This document shows positions 7,636 to 15,394 of a stretch of 22,218 bases of DNA, one piece after another. Origin of the DNA: an uncultured Acetatifactor sp. Its GTDB lineage: Bacteria; Bacillota; Clostridia; Lachnospirales; Lachnospiraceae. The stretch spans positions 1 to 22,218 of the forward strand of contig CAJUFB010000064.1 of the NCBI GenBank assembly GCA_910585805.1, given 5' to 3'. The notes below the pieces were generated by a model. It did no database searches, was not told where the DNA came from, and saw nothing but the letters and a program-made list of their open reading frames with translations. Every line of letters starts with the position of its first letter. Positions within the stretch are counted from its first letter, which is position 1. A program made the translations under genes and the position numbers.

Positions 7636-7736
7636 AGAAATCCCTCCTCAATTCACAGTAAACCTCCATGCAGCTGACTGCTCCACCGTGCATGAAAGTC
7701 TGGAGTTTTACTGTGGATGCACTGCCTGTATTTCTT
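7636..7736 (-). promoter_or_regulatory. pssA leader with 15-bp stem next to the ribosome site
   Basis: CACAGTAAACCTCCA (7654-7668) pairs with TGGAGTTTTACTGTG (7701-7715) with a single mismatch in 15 positions; an inner ATGCA/TGCAT pair can extend it. In the pssA mRNA the 3' arm ends three to four nucleotides before the GAGGAGGG ribosome site. There is no T-run, so it is not a classic attenuator. It could be a translational control element or a protein-binding site. Confidence 0.45.
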
Positions 7737-7765
7737 ATTGTATAACACAACAAAATAATTGTCCA
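7737..7765 (-). promoter_or_regulatory. pssA-psd promoter
   Basis: On the minus strand, TGGACA (7765-7760) and TACAAT (7742-7737) with 17-bp spacing, about 100 bp upstream of the pssA GTG. It indicates that pssA-psd can be transcribed separately from the two genes upstream. Confidence 0.65.
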
Positions 7766-7878
7766 CCAAAAACCCTGTTTTCAAAACAATTTTCAAAACA
7801 ATGGTAAACAGTGTTCAAATCTGCATAGGTTCCGGCTGCCCTCCGCAGAACACCGGCAGGAAACACACTCCTGCCCCT

Positions 7879-8901
7879 TTATTTATGCCTCAGCATGTAA
7901 TACACTTGTGCTACCGCAGTAAACACTGCGCTGATCAGCAGCTGGCTGTAATACCCCAGCCCCCTGGAGAGAACCATTGCCGGCAGAAGCATCTCCCCGA
8001 AAACCGACGGGAACATCCGCAGAAACAGAGCCTCGCTGATTCCCATTCCCCCGGGCAGCGGCAACATATCCACCGAGACGGATACCACTGCCTGAAGCAT
8101 CACCACATCCCACATGGCTGTGCCGGTCAGTCCAAGCGACAGATATACCACCCATGTAACCGCAAACAGCGCAAACCTCTGTATAAAAGTGATCAGTATC
8201 ACTCCCAGAATCACTTTTTTATGCGCTTCCAGATAAGATGCGGTCTCACGGTACACCTCCATGGCTTTCCGAAGCTTCTCTGTACGCTCTTCCTTATGCC
8301 GCAGAAAACGCAGTTTCTCCAGCCATCGCATTCCCCTGGTAAGAATGATTTCCGCCAGAACCGGATGGAATACCAGAACGGTCATAAATGTCACGCAGAA
8401 CACGTTCAGCGCCACCCCCAGATAAAATACCGGAAGCACCTCCCCCAGATACCGTTCCCGGAATCCTCTCCCGAACACGAAGACCCCCACGCCGATTACA
8501 ACCAATACCAATTTATATGTAATGGTTACAACCATCAGAATCACCGTGGCAACAGGGATGGGAATTTTTTCTTTCTTCATATAATAAATCTGCATGGGCT
8601 GCCCGCCGCTGGCGGAAGGTGTAATACAGCTGAAGAAAAAACCCACGGAAGAAAACAGGAAGCAGATGCGCTTCTTCAGGCGAATCCCGAAGGAACGCAT
8701 CATATACCAGAGGATAATGGATTCTCCCCAGATAAAGAAGAACACCAACGCCGCTCCGGGAATCAGCTTCCACTTCTCCACATCCCGGATGGCCTCCATC
8801 ATCGCCCCCAGGTCCTCCCCGTGAAACACGCCGTAGATTGTCAGCATAAAAACCACAGCCAGAAAAATGCCGTTGCCTATGACCTTCCCTTTCGACTGCA
8901 C
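7879..8901 (-). CDS. LPG_synthase_TM / flippase-like membrane protein
   Basis: Multi-pass membrane protein of the lysylphosphatidylglycerol synthase transmembrane-region family (UPF0104, YbhN-like), 340 aa with about eight hydrophobic helices. The two hallmark motifs are clear: TPSASGGQP (94-102) and PLPGGMGISE (281-290). In MprF this fold moves lipids across the membrane, but stand-alone members are mostly uncharacterised and here there is no aminoacyl-transferase domain. It starts with GTG at 8901, which overlaps the TAG stop of the PAP2 gene (TAGTG), with AGGAGG upstream, so the two are translationally coupled. Neighbouring lipid genes support a role in lipid transport or head-group display; this is inference. 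Confidence 0.85.
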   Translation of the reverse strand: MQSKGKVIGNGIFLAVVFMLTIYGVFHGEDLGAMMEAIRDVEKWKLIPGAALVFFFIWGESIILWYMMRSFGIRLKKRICFLFSSVGFFFSCITPSASGGQPMQIYYMKKEKIPIPVATVILMVVTITYKLVLVVIGVGVFVFGRGFRERYLGEVLPVFYLGVALNVFCVTFMTVLVFHPVLAEIILTRGMRWLEKLRFLRHKEERTEKLRKAMEVYRETASYLEAHKKVILGVILITFIQRFALFAVTWVVYLSLGLTGTAMWDVVMLQAVVSVSVDMLPLPGGMGISEALFLRMFPSVFGEMLLPAMVLSRGLGYYSQLLISAVFTAVAQVYYMLRHK

Positions 8902-9593
8902 TAGGCGCTTCCTCCTTCCAGCAGAAGCTTTCCGTCGATTTCATCCAGAAGCTTCTCATAAGTCTTCCAGACCCTTGGCTTTTTCGCAATCCACAGGCAG
9001 ATTTCCGCAAGAGCCACACCGCCCGCCACGTCTATTATGACATGCTGCTTCGTGGTCAGCGTGGAAATGCAGACCAACAGTGCCATCACACAGGAAGCGT
9101 TCCTGTACCAGCGCGGCACATTGCTCTTTCTCAGCCCCGCAAAGCAAAACCAGCTTACCAGGCAGTGGATGGAGGGAAACAGATTATCCGCCGCATCCAC
9201 CCGATACAGGAATATCATCACCTGGTTCCAGAAGCCTTCCGCCTCCACAACCGGACGGATATTTGTAGTCGGATATATGAGATAGCAGGCCAGGCAGACC
9301 AGCCTGGATATAAAATCCGCCGCAAAAAACTGACACACCTCCTTTTTTCCCTGTCTGGCAATCAGGATATAATTGACAATCCAGAACAGATAACATCCCA
9401 GGTAGATGACCACCGTAAACGGCACAAAAGGAATCAGGCCATCCAGCGGCCCCTCAATATTATGATGCTTCCAGTCCCCCGCTATCACCCTGGCTCCGCC
9501 GTACACCGAAAAGTTAAGCACAACGGCAATGAGCAGCGGCATCACGCCGTAATCCGGAATCAGATTAAGTATTTTTTTTCGTATTTTTCCCAT
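8901..9593 (-). CDS. PAP2-superfamily (Aur1-like) membrane phosphatase/transferase
   Basis: Membrane protein of the type 2 phosphatidic acid phosphatase superfamily, 230 aa. The family motif 2 is seen as FPSIH (139-143) and motif 3 as STLTTKQHVIIDVAGG (177-192), with His143, His184 and Asp188 as the probable catalytic residues. The pattern resembles the Aur1/inositol-phosphotransferase branch more than UppP. ATG 9593 is preceded by GGAGGG; a longer frame to 9695 would run across the promoter and is rejected. Coupled to the flippase-like gene by a 1-nt overlap. The substrate is unknown: phosphatidic acid, a phosphorylated lipid, or transfer of a phospho-head-group are all possible. Confidence 0.82.
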   Translation of the reverse strand: MGKIRKKILNLIPDYGVMPLLIAVVLNFSVYGGARVIAGDWKHHNIEGPLDGLIPFVPFTVVIYLGCYLFWIVNYILIARQGKKEVCQFFAADFISRLVCLACYLIYPTTNIRPVVEAEGFWNQVMIFLYRVDAADNLFPSIHCLVSWFCFAGLRKSNVPRWYRNASCVMALLVCISTLTTKQHVIIDVAGGVALAEICLWIAKKPRVWKTYEKLLDEIDGKLLLEGGSA

Positions 9594-9666
9594 GTTGCCC
9601 TCCGTCCTGCCTGCGGCTTCACCGAAACATGCATCTGTTTTCCGCCGCTCCCAGGCTACGAATATG

Positions 9667-9695
9667 ACTATATCAAAAAAATGAAAACGTCTCAA
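9667..9695 (-). promoter_or_regulatory. Promoter of the PAP2/flippase-like pair
   Basis: On the minus strand TTGAGA (9695-9690) and TATAGT (9672-9667) are separated by 17 bp, about 70 bp upstream of the PAP2 ATG. Confidence 0.7.
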
Positions 9696-9800
9696 TACGT
9701 TTTTTTATATCTTTAACAAATCTTTAGAGAATATTTACCTTAACTCAGATTTTTCCAAAATAAACCCTTGAGCACAATCGTTTGCCGCCTTCCATTCCGC

Positions 9801-9962
9801 ATTACAGCAGCGCTCACCCGTTATACATTTCATGCGGCAAATGCTTTAGTTCGTGAATATATACTTGCGGGCGCATTCATTTTCCAGTTTTCTGTTCTAC
9901 AATACAGATGCACTCGCTCGTTGTACATTTACGTTGGCAAATGTTTTCAATCGTGAGTATAA
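9801..9962. repeat. Paired structured repeat, exact 100-bp offset
   Basis: Positions 9801-9860 and 9901-9960 align without gaps and match at 43 of 60 positions. Conserved blocks are TACATTT, GGCAAATG and TCGTGA-TAT. Each copy can fold: ACATTT pairs with AAATG(T/C), and an outer TC(A/G)C pairs with GTGA, where the A-to-G change in copy 2 keeps a wobble pair. The loop between the inner arms is the most variable part. Confidence 0.55.
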
Positions 9963-9965
9963 ATT

Positions 9966-10072
9966 ACAGGAGACTGTCGGGAAACGGCATTCGTTCACAA
10001 TATATAACTGTGATTTCCGATATATCACAATACATATTGTGGGAATGCAGTTATTTCCCGACAGCCCCCTGT
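9966..10072 (-). mobile_element. MITE-like 107-bp inverted-repeat element
   Basis: The ends ACAGGAGACTGTCGGGAAA (9966-9984) and TTTCCCGACAGCCCCCTGT (10054-10072) are 19-bp inverted repeats with two differences. Inside are nested pairs GCATTC/GAATGC (9987-9992, 10043-10048), CACAATAT/ATATTGTG (9996-10003, 10034-10041) and TGTGAT/ATCACA. The element has no coding capacity and lies about 60 bp after the YitT stop. The two end differences form G-U pairs in a minus-strand transcript, so all 19 pairs hold in that orientation. No clear target-site duplication was found. Confidence 0.55.
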
Positions 10073-10132
10073 TATCTGCCCTTTACGCTGCCGCCTCATA
10101 TCGTTTATAAAAATCCGCTTTTCATGGCTGTC

Positions 10133-11071
10133 TTACAGCACTTGCTTATCCATGGTAAAGCCTCTCCCCTTCACCTCGCTGACCCTCGTAATCACCATAA
10201 AGCTGGCCGGGTCAATGCCATGGACGATTTTCTCCAGCCTGAAGAGCTCCCGGTTGGAGATGACACTGAAAATCATCTGCCTCTTGTCATGCAGATACCC
10301 GCCTTCCGCATCCAGAAGAGTCACGCCCCGGTCAAGCTGTTTCAATATGGCATCACGCAATTCCGCAGACTTGCTGCTGATGATTTTTACCTCCGTCTGG
10401 GTGGTCCCGATCATCATCGTCTTGTCCAGGGCAATGGCTGAAACCATCACAAACAGGATGCCGTACAGAATGTTTTCCGCCGGATGCAGAGGCACCTGCA
10501 GAAGCAGAATCAGCACGTCAAAGGCATACAGGCTGACTGAAACCGGAATCCGGAAATATTTGTACAAAACCAGCGGCGGAATATCCATGCCGCCGGTGGA
10601 TGCCCCCGTACGAATGACGATTCCCAGAGAAATTCCCACTCCAAGCCCCGCAAACAGGGTGCACAGCAGAATGTCCCGGGTCAGCACAAAATCTCCCAGC
10701 CCTTTGTCAAACACCTCCAGCGCCGCCGGAATCAGGAAGGTGCTGAGCAGCGTAGTCACCACAAACGATTTCCCCAGGGCAAAAAAGCCCACCACCAGCA
10801 TACTCACATTCACAAGCAGCAGGATGCCAGAAACTGACAGTCCTGTCGCATAATGCGCCGCCAAAGCGATACCCGTGGCCCCTCCGCTGGCCAGATTGGC
10901 CGGAAGCAAAAACAGCTTCACCGTCAGCGCATACAAAATATTTCCCAGCAGCATGGCGCCTATTGTCCGCGCCGACCAACTCATATGCATGTTACCGGAG
11001 CCGCTTTGCGAACCCTGTAACTGTTCCTGCGTAGCAAACTGCAGGTTTTCATTTGACATGTTATCATCCAT
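10133..11071 (-). CDS. YitT-family (DUF161/DUF2179) membrane protein
   Basis: Polytopic membrane protein of the YitT family, 312 aa. The N-terminal half carries the hydrophobic helices and hallmarks LLPANLASGGATGIALA and RTGASTGGMDIPPL. The C-terminal ~80 residues (from about VKIISSKSAELRDAIL) form the cytoplasmic DUF2179 domain containing the GVTLLDAEGGY and SNRELFRLEK motifs. A 30-residue Gln/Ser-rich N-terminal tail precedes the first helix and is not typical. ATG 11071 follows AGGAG with 7-nt spacing. The family's biochemical role is not established and I assign none. It may be co-transcribed with the 43-aa peptide gene 226 bp upstream. Confidence 0.88.
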   Translation of the reverse strand: MDDNMSNENLQFATQEQLQGSQSGSGNMHMSWSARTIGAMLLGNILYALTVKLFLLPANLASGGATGIALAAHYATGLSVSGILLLVNVSMLVVGFFALGKSFVVTTLLSTFLIPAALEVFDKGLGDFVLTRDILLCTLFAGLGVGISLGIVIRTGASTGGMDIPPLVLYKYFRIPVSVSLYAFDVLILLLQVPLHPAENILYGILFVMVSAIALDKTMMIGTTQTEVKIISSKSAELRDAILKQLDRGVTLLDAEGGYLHDKRQMIFSVISNRELFRLEKIVHGIDPASFMVITRVSEVKGRGFTMDKQVL

Positions 11072-11297
11072 ACCAGATCTCCTGTTCCCGTTTCATATTT
11101 CTATCTTATGTATATCCGATTTTATAGTTTTCTGCTTTTTCTTCTTTCACAAGCCTCCCCGACGCCCCGCACCAGCCGGATTCCTTATCTCACCCTGACT
11201 GTCTTCATCTGCTGTGCCGCCGGCCAAAATGCATCCACCCAAAAACAGCGCCGCATCCCTGGCATAATCTGCCCCGGACGCGACGCCTGATAAATTC

Positions 11298-11429
11298 TCA
11301 TCCCTTTTTGTCTTCATCTTTGCCATTGTCCTTCTTGGACTTAACAATCTTGATGATTGCACTGACAATTACGATTGCTGCCAGCACATAAAACACAATG
11401 TTGACTGCTGACCCGAATAATTCGTACAT
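11298..11429 (-). CDS. 43-aa small membrane protein
   Basis: Short gene: ATG at 11429, TGA at 11300-11298, 43 aa. It begins MYELFGSAVNIVFYVLAA, continues as one hydrophobic helix (about residues 8-28, ending IIKIV) and finishes with a charged tail KSKKDNGKDEDKKG. A GGAGGAGGG ribosome site lies at good spacing and a strong extended -10 promoter lies 62 bp upstream. The N-out/C-in arrangement expected from the positive tail is typical of small single-pass proteins. I do not recognise the family. It sits between the GH13 gene and the YitT gene, on the same strand. The combination of promoter, ribosome site and amphipathic design makes it a probable real gene despite its size. Confidence 0.7.
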   Translation of the reverse strand: MYELFGSAVNIVFYVLAAIVIVSAIIKIVKSKKDNGKDEDKKG

Positions 11430-11490
11430 AAACCCTCCTCCTTCTTATTTTCTCTCAGAATGTCTTCCCAAGCTTGTTCAAGCCATTTTC

Positions 11491-11520
11491 AGTATAACAT
11501 TTTCAGGGCAGAAACTGCAA
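11491..11520 (-). promoter_or_regulatory. Promoter of the small membrane protein gene
   Basis: On the minus strand TTGCAG (11520-11515), an 18-bp spacer and TATACT (11496-11491), preceded by an extended -10 TG (TGTTATACT). It may also serve the YitT gene downstream. Confidence 0.65.
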
Positions 11521-11549
11521 TATGTAAAATAATTTTCCTTCCGCTGCAT

Positions 11550-13667
11550 TTATATCTTTTTCAGATAATAGAATCCATACGCCGGAATATCAACCCCGCA
11601 GGCCTTCATTTCCCGCCCGGAAATCAGCTCCACATAATCCCCGTCCGTCTCATTGATCCAGGCAGTCTTGTCGAACTCGCTGAAATTGAACAGTCCGTAT
11701 ATTTTCTCGCCCTCGTAATATCTTCCGATGCACAGTACGGAACTGTCCCAGGTCTCCACCGTCCAGGTATCCGCGCCGGACACGAACGCCTTCTCCCGCT
11801 TCCGAATCCGCTCCAGCTGCCCCAGCTTCCCGAACAGCTTTCCCACCACCGTGTCTCCATCGGCAATATTCGCCGCCTGCGCCCAGTTCATGGCTCCCCT
11901 GTGGATATATCTGGAATCCGCCGCCTTCAGCGGATTGTCCTTATAGCTGTAGTCGTTGACCTGGCCAATCTCGTCTCCGCTGTACAATACCGGGATGCCC
12001 GACTGCATGAACATATATGCATGAAGCATCACATCCAACCGGACAGCGCGCTCCATAGCCGCCTCGTCCTGTTCAAATCCGGCTTTCTCAATACCGCACA
12101 TGGAGGCAGTGGTTCCGCAGAACCTGGCATCTCCGGTAACCGGGTCCGCATTGTAGAGCTCACCCCGGCTGTTGCTGTCCCCGGCATAGCCCTGGAAATA
12201 GTCATTCAGGTACTTTTTATGAGAGCGCTCCCCGATGCCCTCCGTCTCCAGAGTCCCGTAATCAAGCCCCCAGCCGATATCGTCATGACAGCGCAGATAA
12301 TTCAGGAACACATAATCCTTCGGCAGCAAATTAACGATATCAAGCTGTTTTTTGAGCAGTTTAACGTCCCGCGTCGCCACCGTATGCCAGGTGGTCGCCA
12401 TGGTAGTCACATTGTACAGCATATGACACTCCGGCTTCTCCACGGTCCCGAAGTAGGGCACTACCTTTTCAGGCTCCATGACCACCTCCCCCAACAGGAG
12501 CACTCCCGGGCATACAATCTCGGAAATCATGCGCATCATGCGCACAATCGTGTGTACCTGCGGAAGGTTGCGACACTGTGTGTTCAGTTCTTTCCATATA
12601 TAGGGCACCGCATCAATACGGACAATATCGATTCCCTTATTGGTCAGATAGAGAAAATTGTACATCATTTCGTTGAAAACCCGGGGATTCCTGTAATTCA
12701 GGTCCCACTGATAGGGATAGAAGCTGGTCATGACGAAATGTCCCGCATCCGGCAGCCATGTAAAATTCCCCGGTGCAGTGGTGGGGAACACCTGGGGAAC
12801 CGTCTTCTCGTACAGGGAGGGCAGGTAGGCATTGTCGTAAAAGAAATAGCGGCTCATGTATTCCCCGTCCCCCCGGCGGGCCTTTTTCGCCCACTCATGG
12901 TCCTCGGAAGTATGGTTCATGACAAAGTCCATGCACACGTTAATCCCCTTATCGTGGCAGGCTGCCGTCAGGTCCTCCAGATCCTCCATTGTCCCCAGCT
13001 TCTCCTGCACCTTCCGGAAATCCGATACCGCATAGCCGCCGTCGGAACGCCCTTCCGGGGTATCCAGAAAAGGCATCAGATGGATGTAATTCACATTACA
13101 CTTCTCGATGTAATCCAGCCTGGACTCCACGCCCTTCATGTTCCCGGCAAAATTGTCAATGTAAAGCATCATTCCCAGCATATCATTCTGCCGATACCAC
13201 CCCGGGTCAGTCTCCCTGCGCTCATCCTGACCTTTCAGCGCCTCATTCCGCTCCAGCCAGAATGTCCGCATATTCTCCAGCAGCTCCGCAAACATGGAAT
13301 CGTTTTCATACAGTTCCATGTAGAGCCAGCGCAGCTCGTCATGGTGCTTCTTCAGACGTTCCTGGAACCGGAGGTCAGAGATTGGCTGTGTCTTCCTGCT
13401 TTCTCCCGCATCCGGATCCCCTGTCCGATTCACCGCTTCTCCTTTCAGGTCAGCCACTTTCAATTCCGGACCAGCCGCTTTCTCTTCCGGACCGGCCGCT
13501 TCCCCCTTCAGGCCAGCCGCTTCCCCTTTCAGGCCAGCCGCTTTCTCTTCCGAACCAGCCGCTTCCGTCCTGTTACCGGAGACTGTCTGCACCTGCTCCG
13601 GCACCGCTTTCCCTGCTGCCGCAGGCTTCTTCCTGTCCGTATCCTTTTTCTTCAATCCCTTTTTCAT
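11550..13667 (-). CDS. Amylosucrase-like GH13 glucosyltransferase/hydrolase
   Basis: Alpha-amylase-superfamily enzyme, 705 aa, with no signal peptide and so cytoplasmic. From about residue 98 it follows the amylosucrase (GH13_4) plan: a helical N-domain (RFQERLKKHHDELRWLY), then the TIM barrel with SDGGYAVSDF, DFVMNHTSEDHEW, QWDLNYRNP, the nucleophile segment GIDIVRIDAV (Asp352), the acid/base segment LLLGEVV (Glu394) and RCHDDIGW (Asp462), then a small C-terminal beta domain. Amylosucrases build alpha-1,4-glucan from sucrose; relatives only hydrolyse sucrose, and the two cannot be separated by eye. Residues 1-97 are an extra Lys/Ala/Glu-rich tail with six 7-residue repeats. ATG 13667 follows AAGGAG. 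It is not in the maltose operon. Confidence 0.85.
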   Translation of the reverse strand: MKKGLKKKDTDRKKPAAAGKAVPEQVQTVSGNRTEAAGSEEKAAGLKGEAAGLKGEAAGPEEKAAGPELKVADLKGEAVNRTGDPDAGESRKTQPISDLRFQERLKKHHDELRWLYMELYENDSMFAELLENMRTFWLERNEALKGQDERRETDPGWYRQNDMLGMMLYIDNFAGNMKGVESRLDYIEKCNVNYIHLMPFLDTPEGRSDGGYAVSDFRKVQEKLGTMEDLEDLTAACHDKGINVCMDFVMNHTSEDHEWAKKARRGDGEYMSRYFFYDNAYLPSLYEKTVPQVFPTTAPGNFTWLPDAGHFVMTSFYPYQWDLNYRNPRVFNEMMYNFLYLTNKGIDIVRIDAVPYIWKELNTQCRNLPQVHTIVRMMRMISEIVCPGVLLLGEVVMEPEKVVPYFGTVEKPECHMLYNVTTMATTWHTVATRDVKLLKKQLDIVNLLPKDYVFLNYLRCHDDIGWGLDYGTLETEGIGERSHKKYLNDYFQGYAGDSNSRGELYNADPVTGDARFCGTTASMCGIEKAGFEQDEAAMERAVRLDVMLHAYMFMQSGIPVLYSGDEIGQVNDYSYKDNPLKAADSRYIHRGAMNWAQAANIADGDTVVGKLFGKLGQLERIRKREKAFVSGADTWTVETWDSSVLCIGRYYEGEKIYGLFNFSEFDKTAWINETDGDYVELISGREMKACGVDIPAYGFYYLKKI
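13431..13556 (-). repeat. 21-bp tandem repeat encoding six heptads
   Basis: Six in-frame 21-bp units encode residues 38-79 of the GH13 protein: GSEEKAA, GLKGEAA, GLKGEAA, GPEEKAA, GPELKVA, DLKGEAV. The units alternate between two related types and two are identical at protein level. This is a minisatellite-type array likely to vary in copy number between strains. Confidence 0.85.
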
Positions 13668-14014
13668 GATCTCTCCTTTACCGCTTCACTCCGCGAATCT
13701 ATTTTCAACATATATTCCTGCTTTGTCCATACCTGTGAGCACATTCATGTGCCGTTTTTGTCCTGTATTCCAGGAGCGCTCACCTCTGACTTTTTAATCA
13801 TATACCGTAATTTTCTCTTTGTATACTGTCATTTTAAATAATTTTTTCTCACATGTTTGTACATCAATGACTAACGCCCTCTGAATACAGACAGGAAATC
13901 AACATACATGCCATACAAAAAACAAGCGGCAAAAAAGGTGTGGGATTTCTTTTATGCTTTGGCAATCTTACGGGTATAGCAGACATCCGCCACCAGAAGA
14001 ACATTCAATCGAAG
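13668..14014. other. Intergenic region upstream of the GH13 gene
   Basis: 347 bp with no convincing gene. It contains a short inverted repeat GCACATTCATGTGC (13739-13752), 72 bp upstream of the GH13 start, which could be an operator, and an AT-rich stretch (about 13795-13850). I could not settle on a promoter. A 40-codon minus-strand frame at 13864-13986 has no proper ribosome site and is not called. No clear terminator follows the SEC-C gene. Confidence 0.55.
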
Positions 14015-15346
14015 TCAAAGCGCGGCCTGGGCCGCCTGTTTCATCTTCCCGCAAATCCTGCGTACATCTTCCAGGATTCCCTTCTCATCCTCTTTCTGAA
14101 GCAGCTCCTGCAGTATTTCCAGCCATTCCTCGCAATAATAGTGAATGGAACAGGCTTTATCATACTCCTGAAATGATCCTATGTTCTCTTTCTCCGTCAG
14201 CACCCGGAACTTCTCAAACGCAGCCGTCAGATAGATTCTCTGCCTGCGTTCTATCACTGTTTTTTCTTCTCTCCGCCATATGGGGATAGCCCGGTGCGCC
14301 AGAGCAAGATACAGCAGCCTGTCAATCTCCATGCTCTCCCGGCTGTAATAATCCTCCAGATAAACCCTGCCCTCTTCCCCACCTTTTTTCGCCGGCGGGT
14401 AATCCTTCAGCCATTTCGCCCTCTCCTGCTCGCTCTCCGCCAAATCTTCCGGATTTTTGGGCTTATTCAGACAGCACTGCTTATACTTTTTTCCGCTGCC
14501 GCAGGGACATGGGTCATTTCTGCCGATCTTACGTTTCGGTTCTGCCTTTGTATATTCCCTGTCGAATTCCTTTAACATCCTGGTAAAATTCTGCGCCCAC
14601 TTTTCGTCGTCAATTTCTTTTGCCGAGTCCTCAAACATCGCCCAGCCTCTGAGCGTCTCCGCCGCATTGATTGTCTGCCTGCAAAAGCGCTCCCGCCCTT
14701 CCCGATAGGTAAACATCTCGTCCACATTTTCATCATACCCGCCGATGGCTTTCCTGTCTATGCGGTCATCCTCATAAAGCCTGCGTATCTCGGGAAGCAT
14801 CTCTACAAAATGGCACTTGCAGATGACATCCGCCAGCGTATTATACATATAATCGCCGAGCGTTTCTCCGTATACAATCCCGCGCAGAAACTCCTGCCAC
14901 TCCTCTTTTCCAGGCTGCCCGTCCAGATACAGCTGTCCCATTACCCTCAACAATCCCGATTTCACAAAATCATAAACCTCCGGGCTGTAAATGGCATCTT
15001 TGATAAGCTGAATCTCTCCGTTATACATGTTATATAAAATATGCGGCAGGCTCTCTGTCATTGCATCCCCCATCAGATAATCCAGTGTCTTCTCCGGCAG
15101 GGATGCCAACTCCATCATTTTCGGAAAAAACTCTCTGTCCTGAAACTCTGCCAACAGGTACATGGCATAAAAATGCAGCCGGTAGTTCTCCTCCAGATTT
15201 TCCCCTTCAGCGACTGCTTTCTCTATGGCACTGCGCAAACATGGAATCGCCTCGGTTTTGTTGGCGCATATGACTTTAAATTCCTCCCCCGGAAATTTCG
15301 TGCTGCGCCAGGTTATGGCTTCTAATGCGTTTTGTAATGCTTCCAT
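14015..15346 (-). CDS. SEC-C motif protein with DUF1186-like helical domain
   Basis: Cytoplasmic protein of 443 aa. The first ~265 residues are helical and resemble the DUF1186 repeat-type domain often found in front of SEC-C motifs. The SEC-C zinc motif is complete at residues 276-292 (RNDPCPCGSGKKYKQCC, ligands Cys280, Cys282, Cys291, Cys292), the same motif that binds SecB and ribosomes at the SecA C-terminus. A further ~150 charged helical residues follow. Start ATG 15346 is chosen because AAGGAG precedes it; an upstream start at 15385 lacks one. Its role is unknown. It sits directly beside a decayed dehydrogenase region, which suggests the locus has been rearranged. Confidence 0.8.
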   Translation of the reverse strand: MEALQNALEAITWRSTKFPGEEFKVICANKTEAIPCLRSAIEKAVAEGENLEENYRLHFYAMYLLAEFQDREFFPKMMELASLPEKTLDYLMGDAMTESLPHILYNMYNGEIQLIKDAIYSPEVYDFVKSGLLRVMGQLYLDGQPGKEEWQEFLRGIVYGETLGDYMYNTLADVICKCHFVEMLPEIRRLYEDDRIDRKAIGGYDENVDEMFTYREGRERFCRQTINAAETLRGWAMFEDSAKEIDDEKWAQNFTRMLKEFDREYTKAEPKRKIGRNDPCPCGSGKKYKQCCLNKPKNPEDLAESEQERAKWLKDYPPAKKGGEEGRVYLEDYYSRESMEIDRLLYLALAHRAIPIWRREEKTVIERRQRIYLTAAFEKFRVLTEKENIGSFQEYDKACSIHYYCEEWLEILQELLQKEDEKGILEDVRRICGKMKQAAQAAL

Positions 15347-15394
15347 ATTTCTCCTTTCCGTGCATCGCGCACTGTCAAAATTCAAATTTCTCTT

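Larger units (their letters stand above)
9594..10132. other. Gene-free region with promoter, repeats and MITE-like element
   Basis: 539 bp between the PAP2 gene and the YitT gene. It holds the PAP2 promoter (9667-9695), an AT-rich stretch, a pair of similar units at an exact 100-bp offset (9801-9860 and 9901-9960) and a 107-bp inverted-repeat element (9966-10072). No open frame here has a ribosome site or recognisable protein sequence. Confidence 0.7.

Noticed and set aside
7759..8904. 381-codon plus-strand open frame
   Set aside because: Antisense to the flippase-like gene; His/Gln/Lys-rich and without a start signal.
11147..11368. 73-codon minus-strand frame overlapping the small membrane protein gene
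   Set aside because: It has no correctly spaced ribosome site and overlaps the better-supported 43-aa gene in another frame.
11460..13841. 793-codon plus-strand open frame
   Set aside because: It is the antisense shadow of the GH13 gene, whose catalytic motifs on the minus strand are unmistakable.
13864..13986. 40-codon minus-strand frame with a hydrophobic centre
   Set aside because: No plausible ribosome site at usable spacing and no promoter; kept only as a note.
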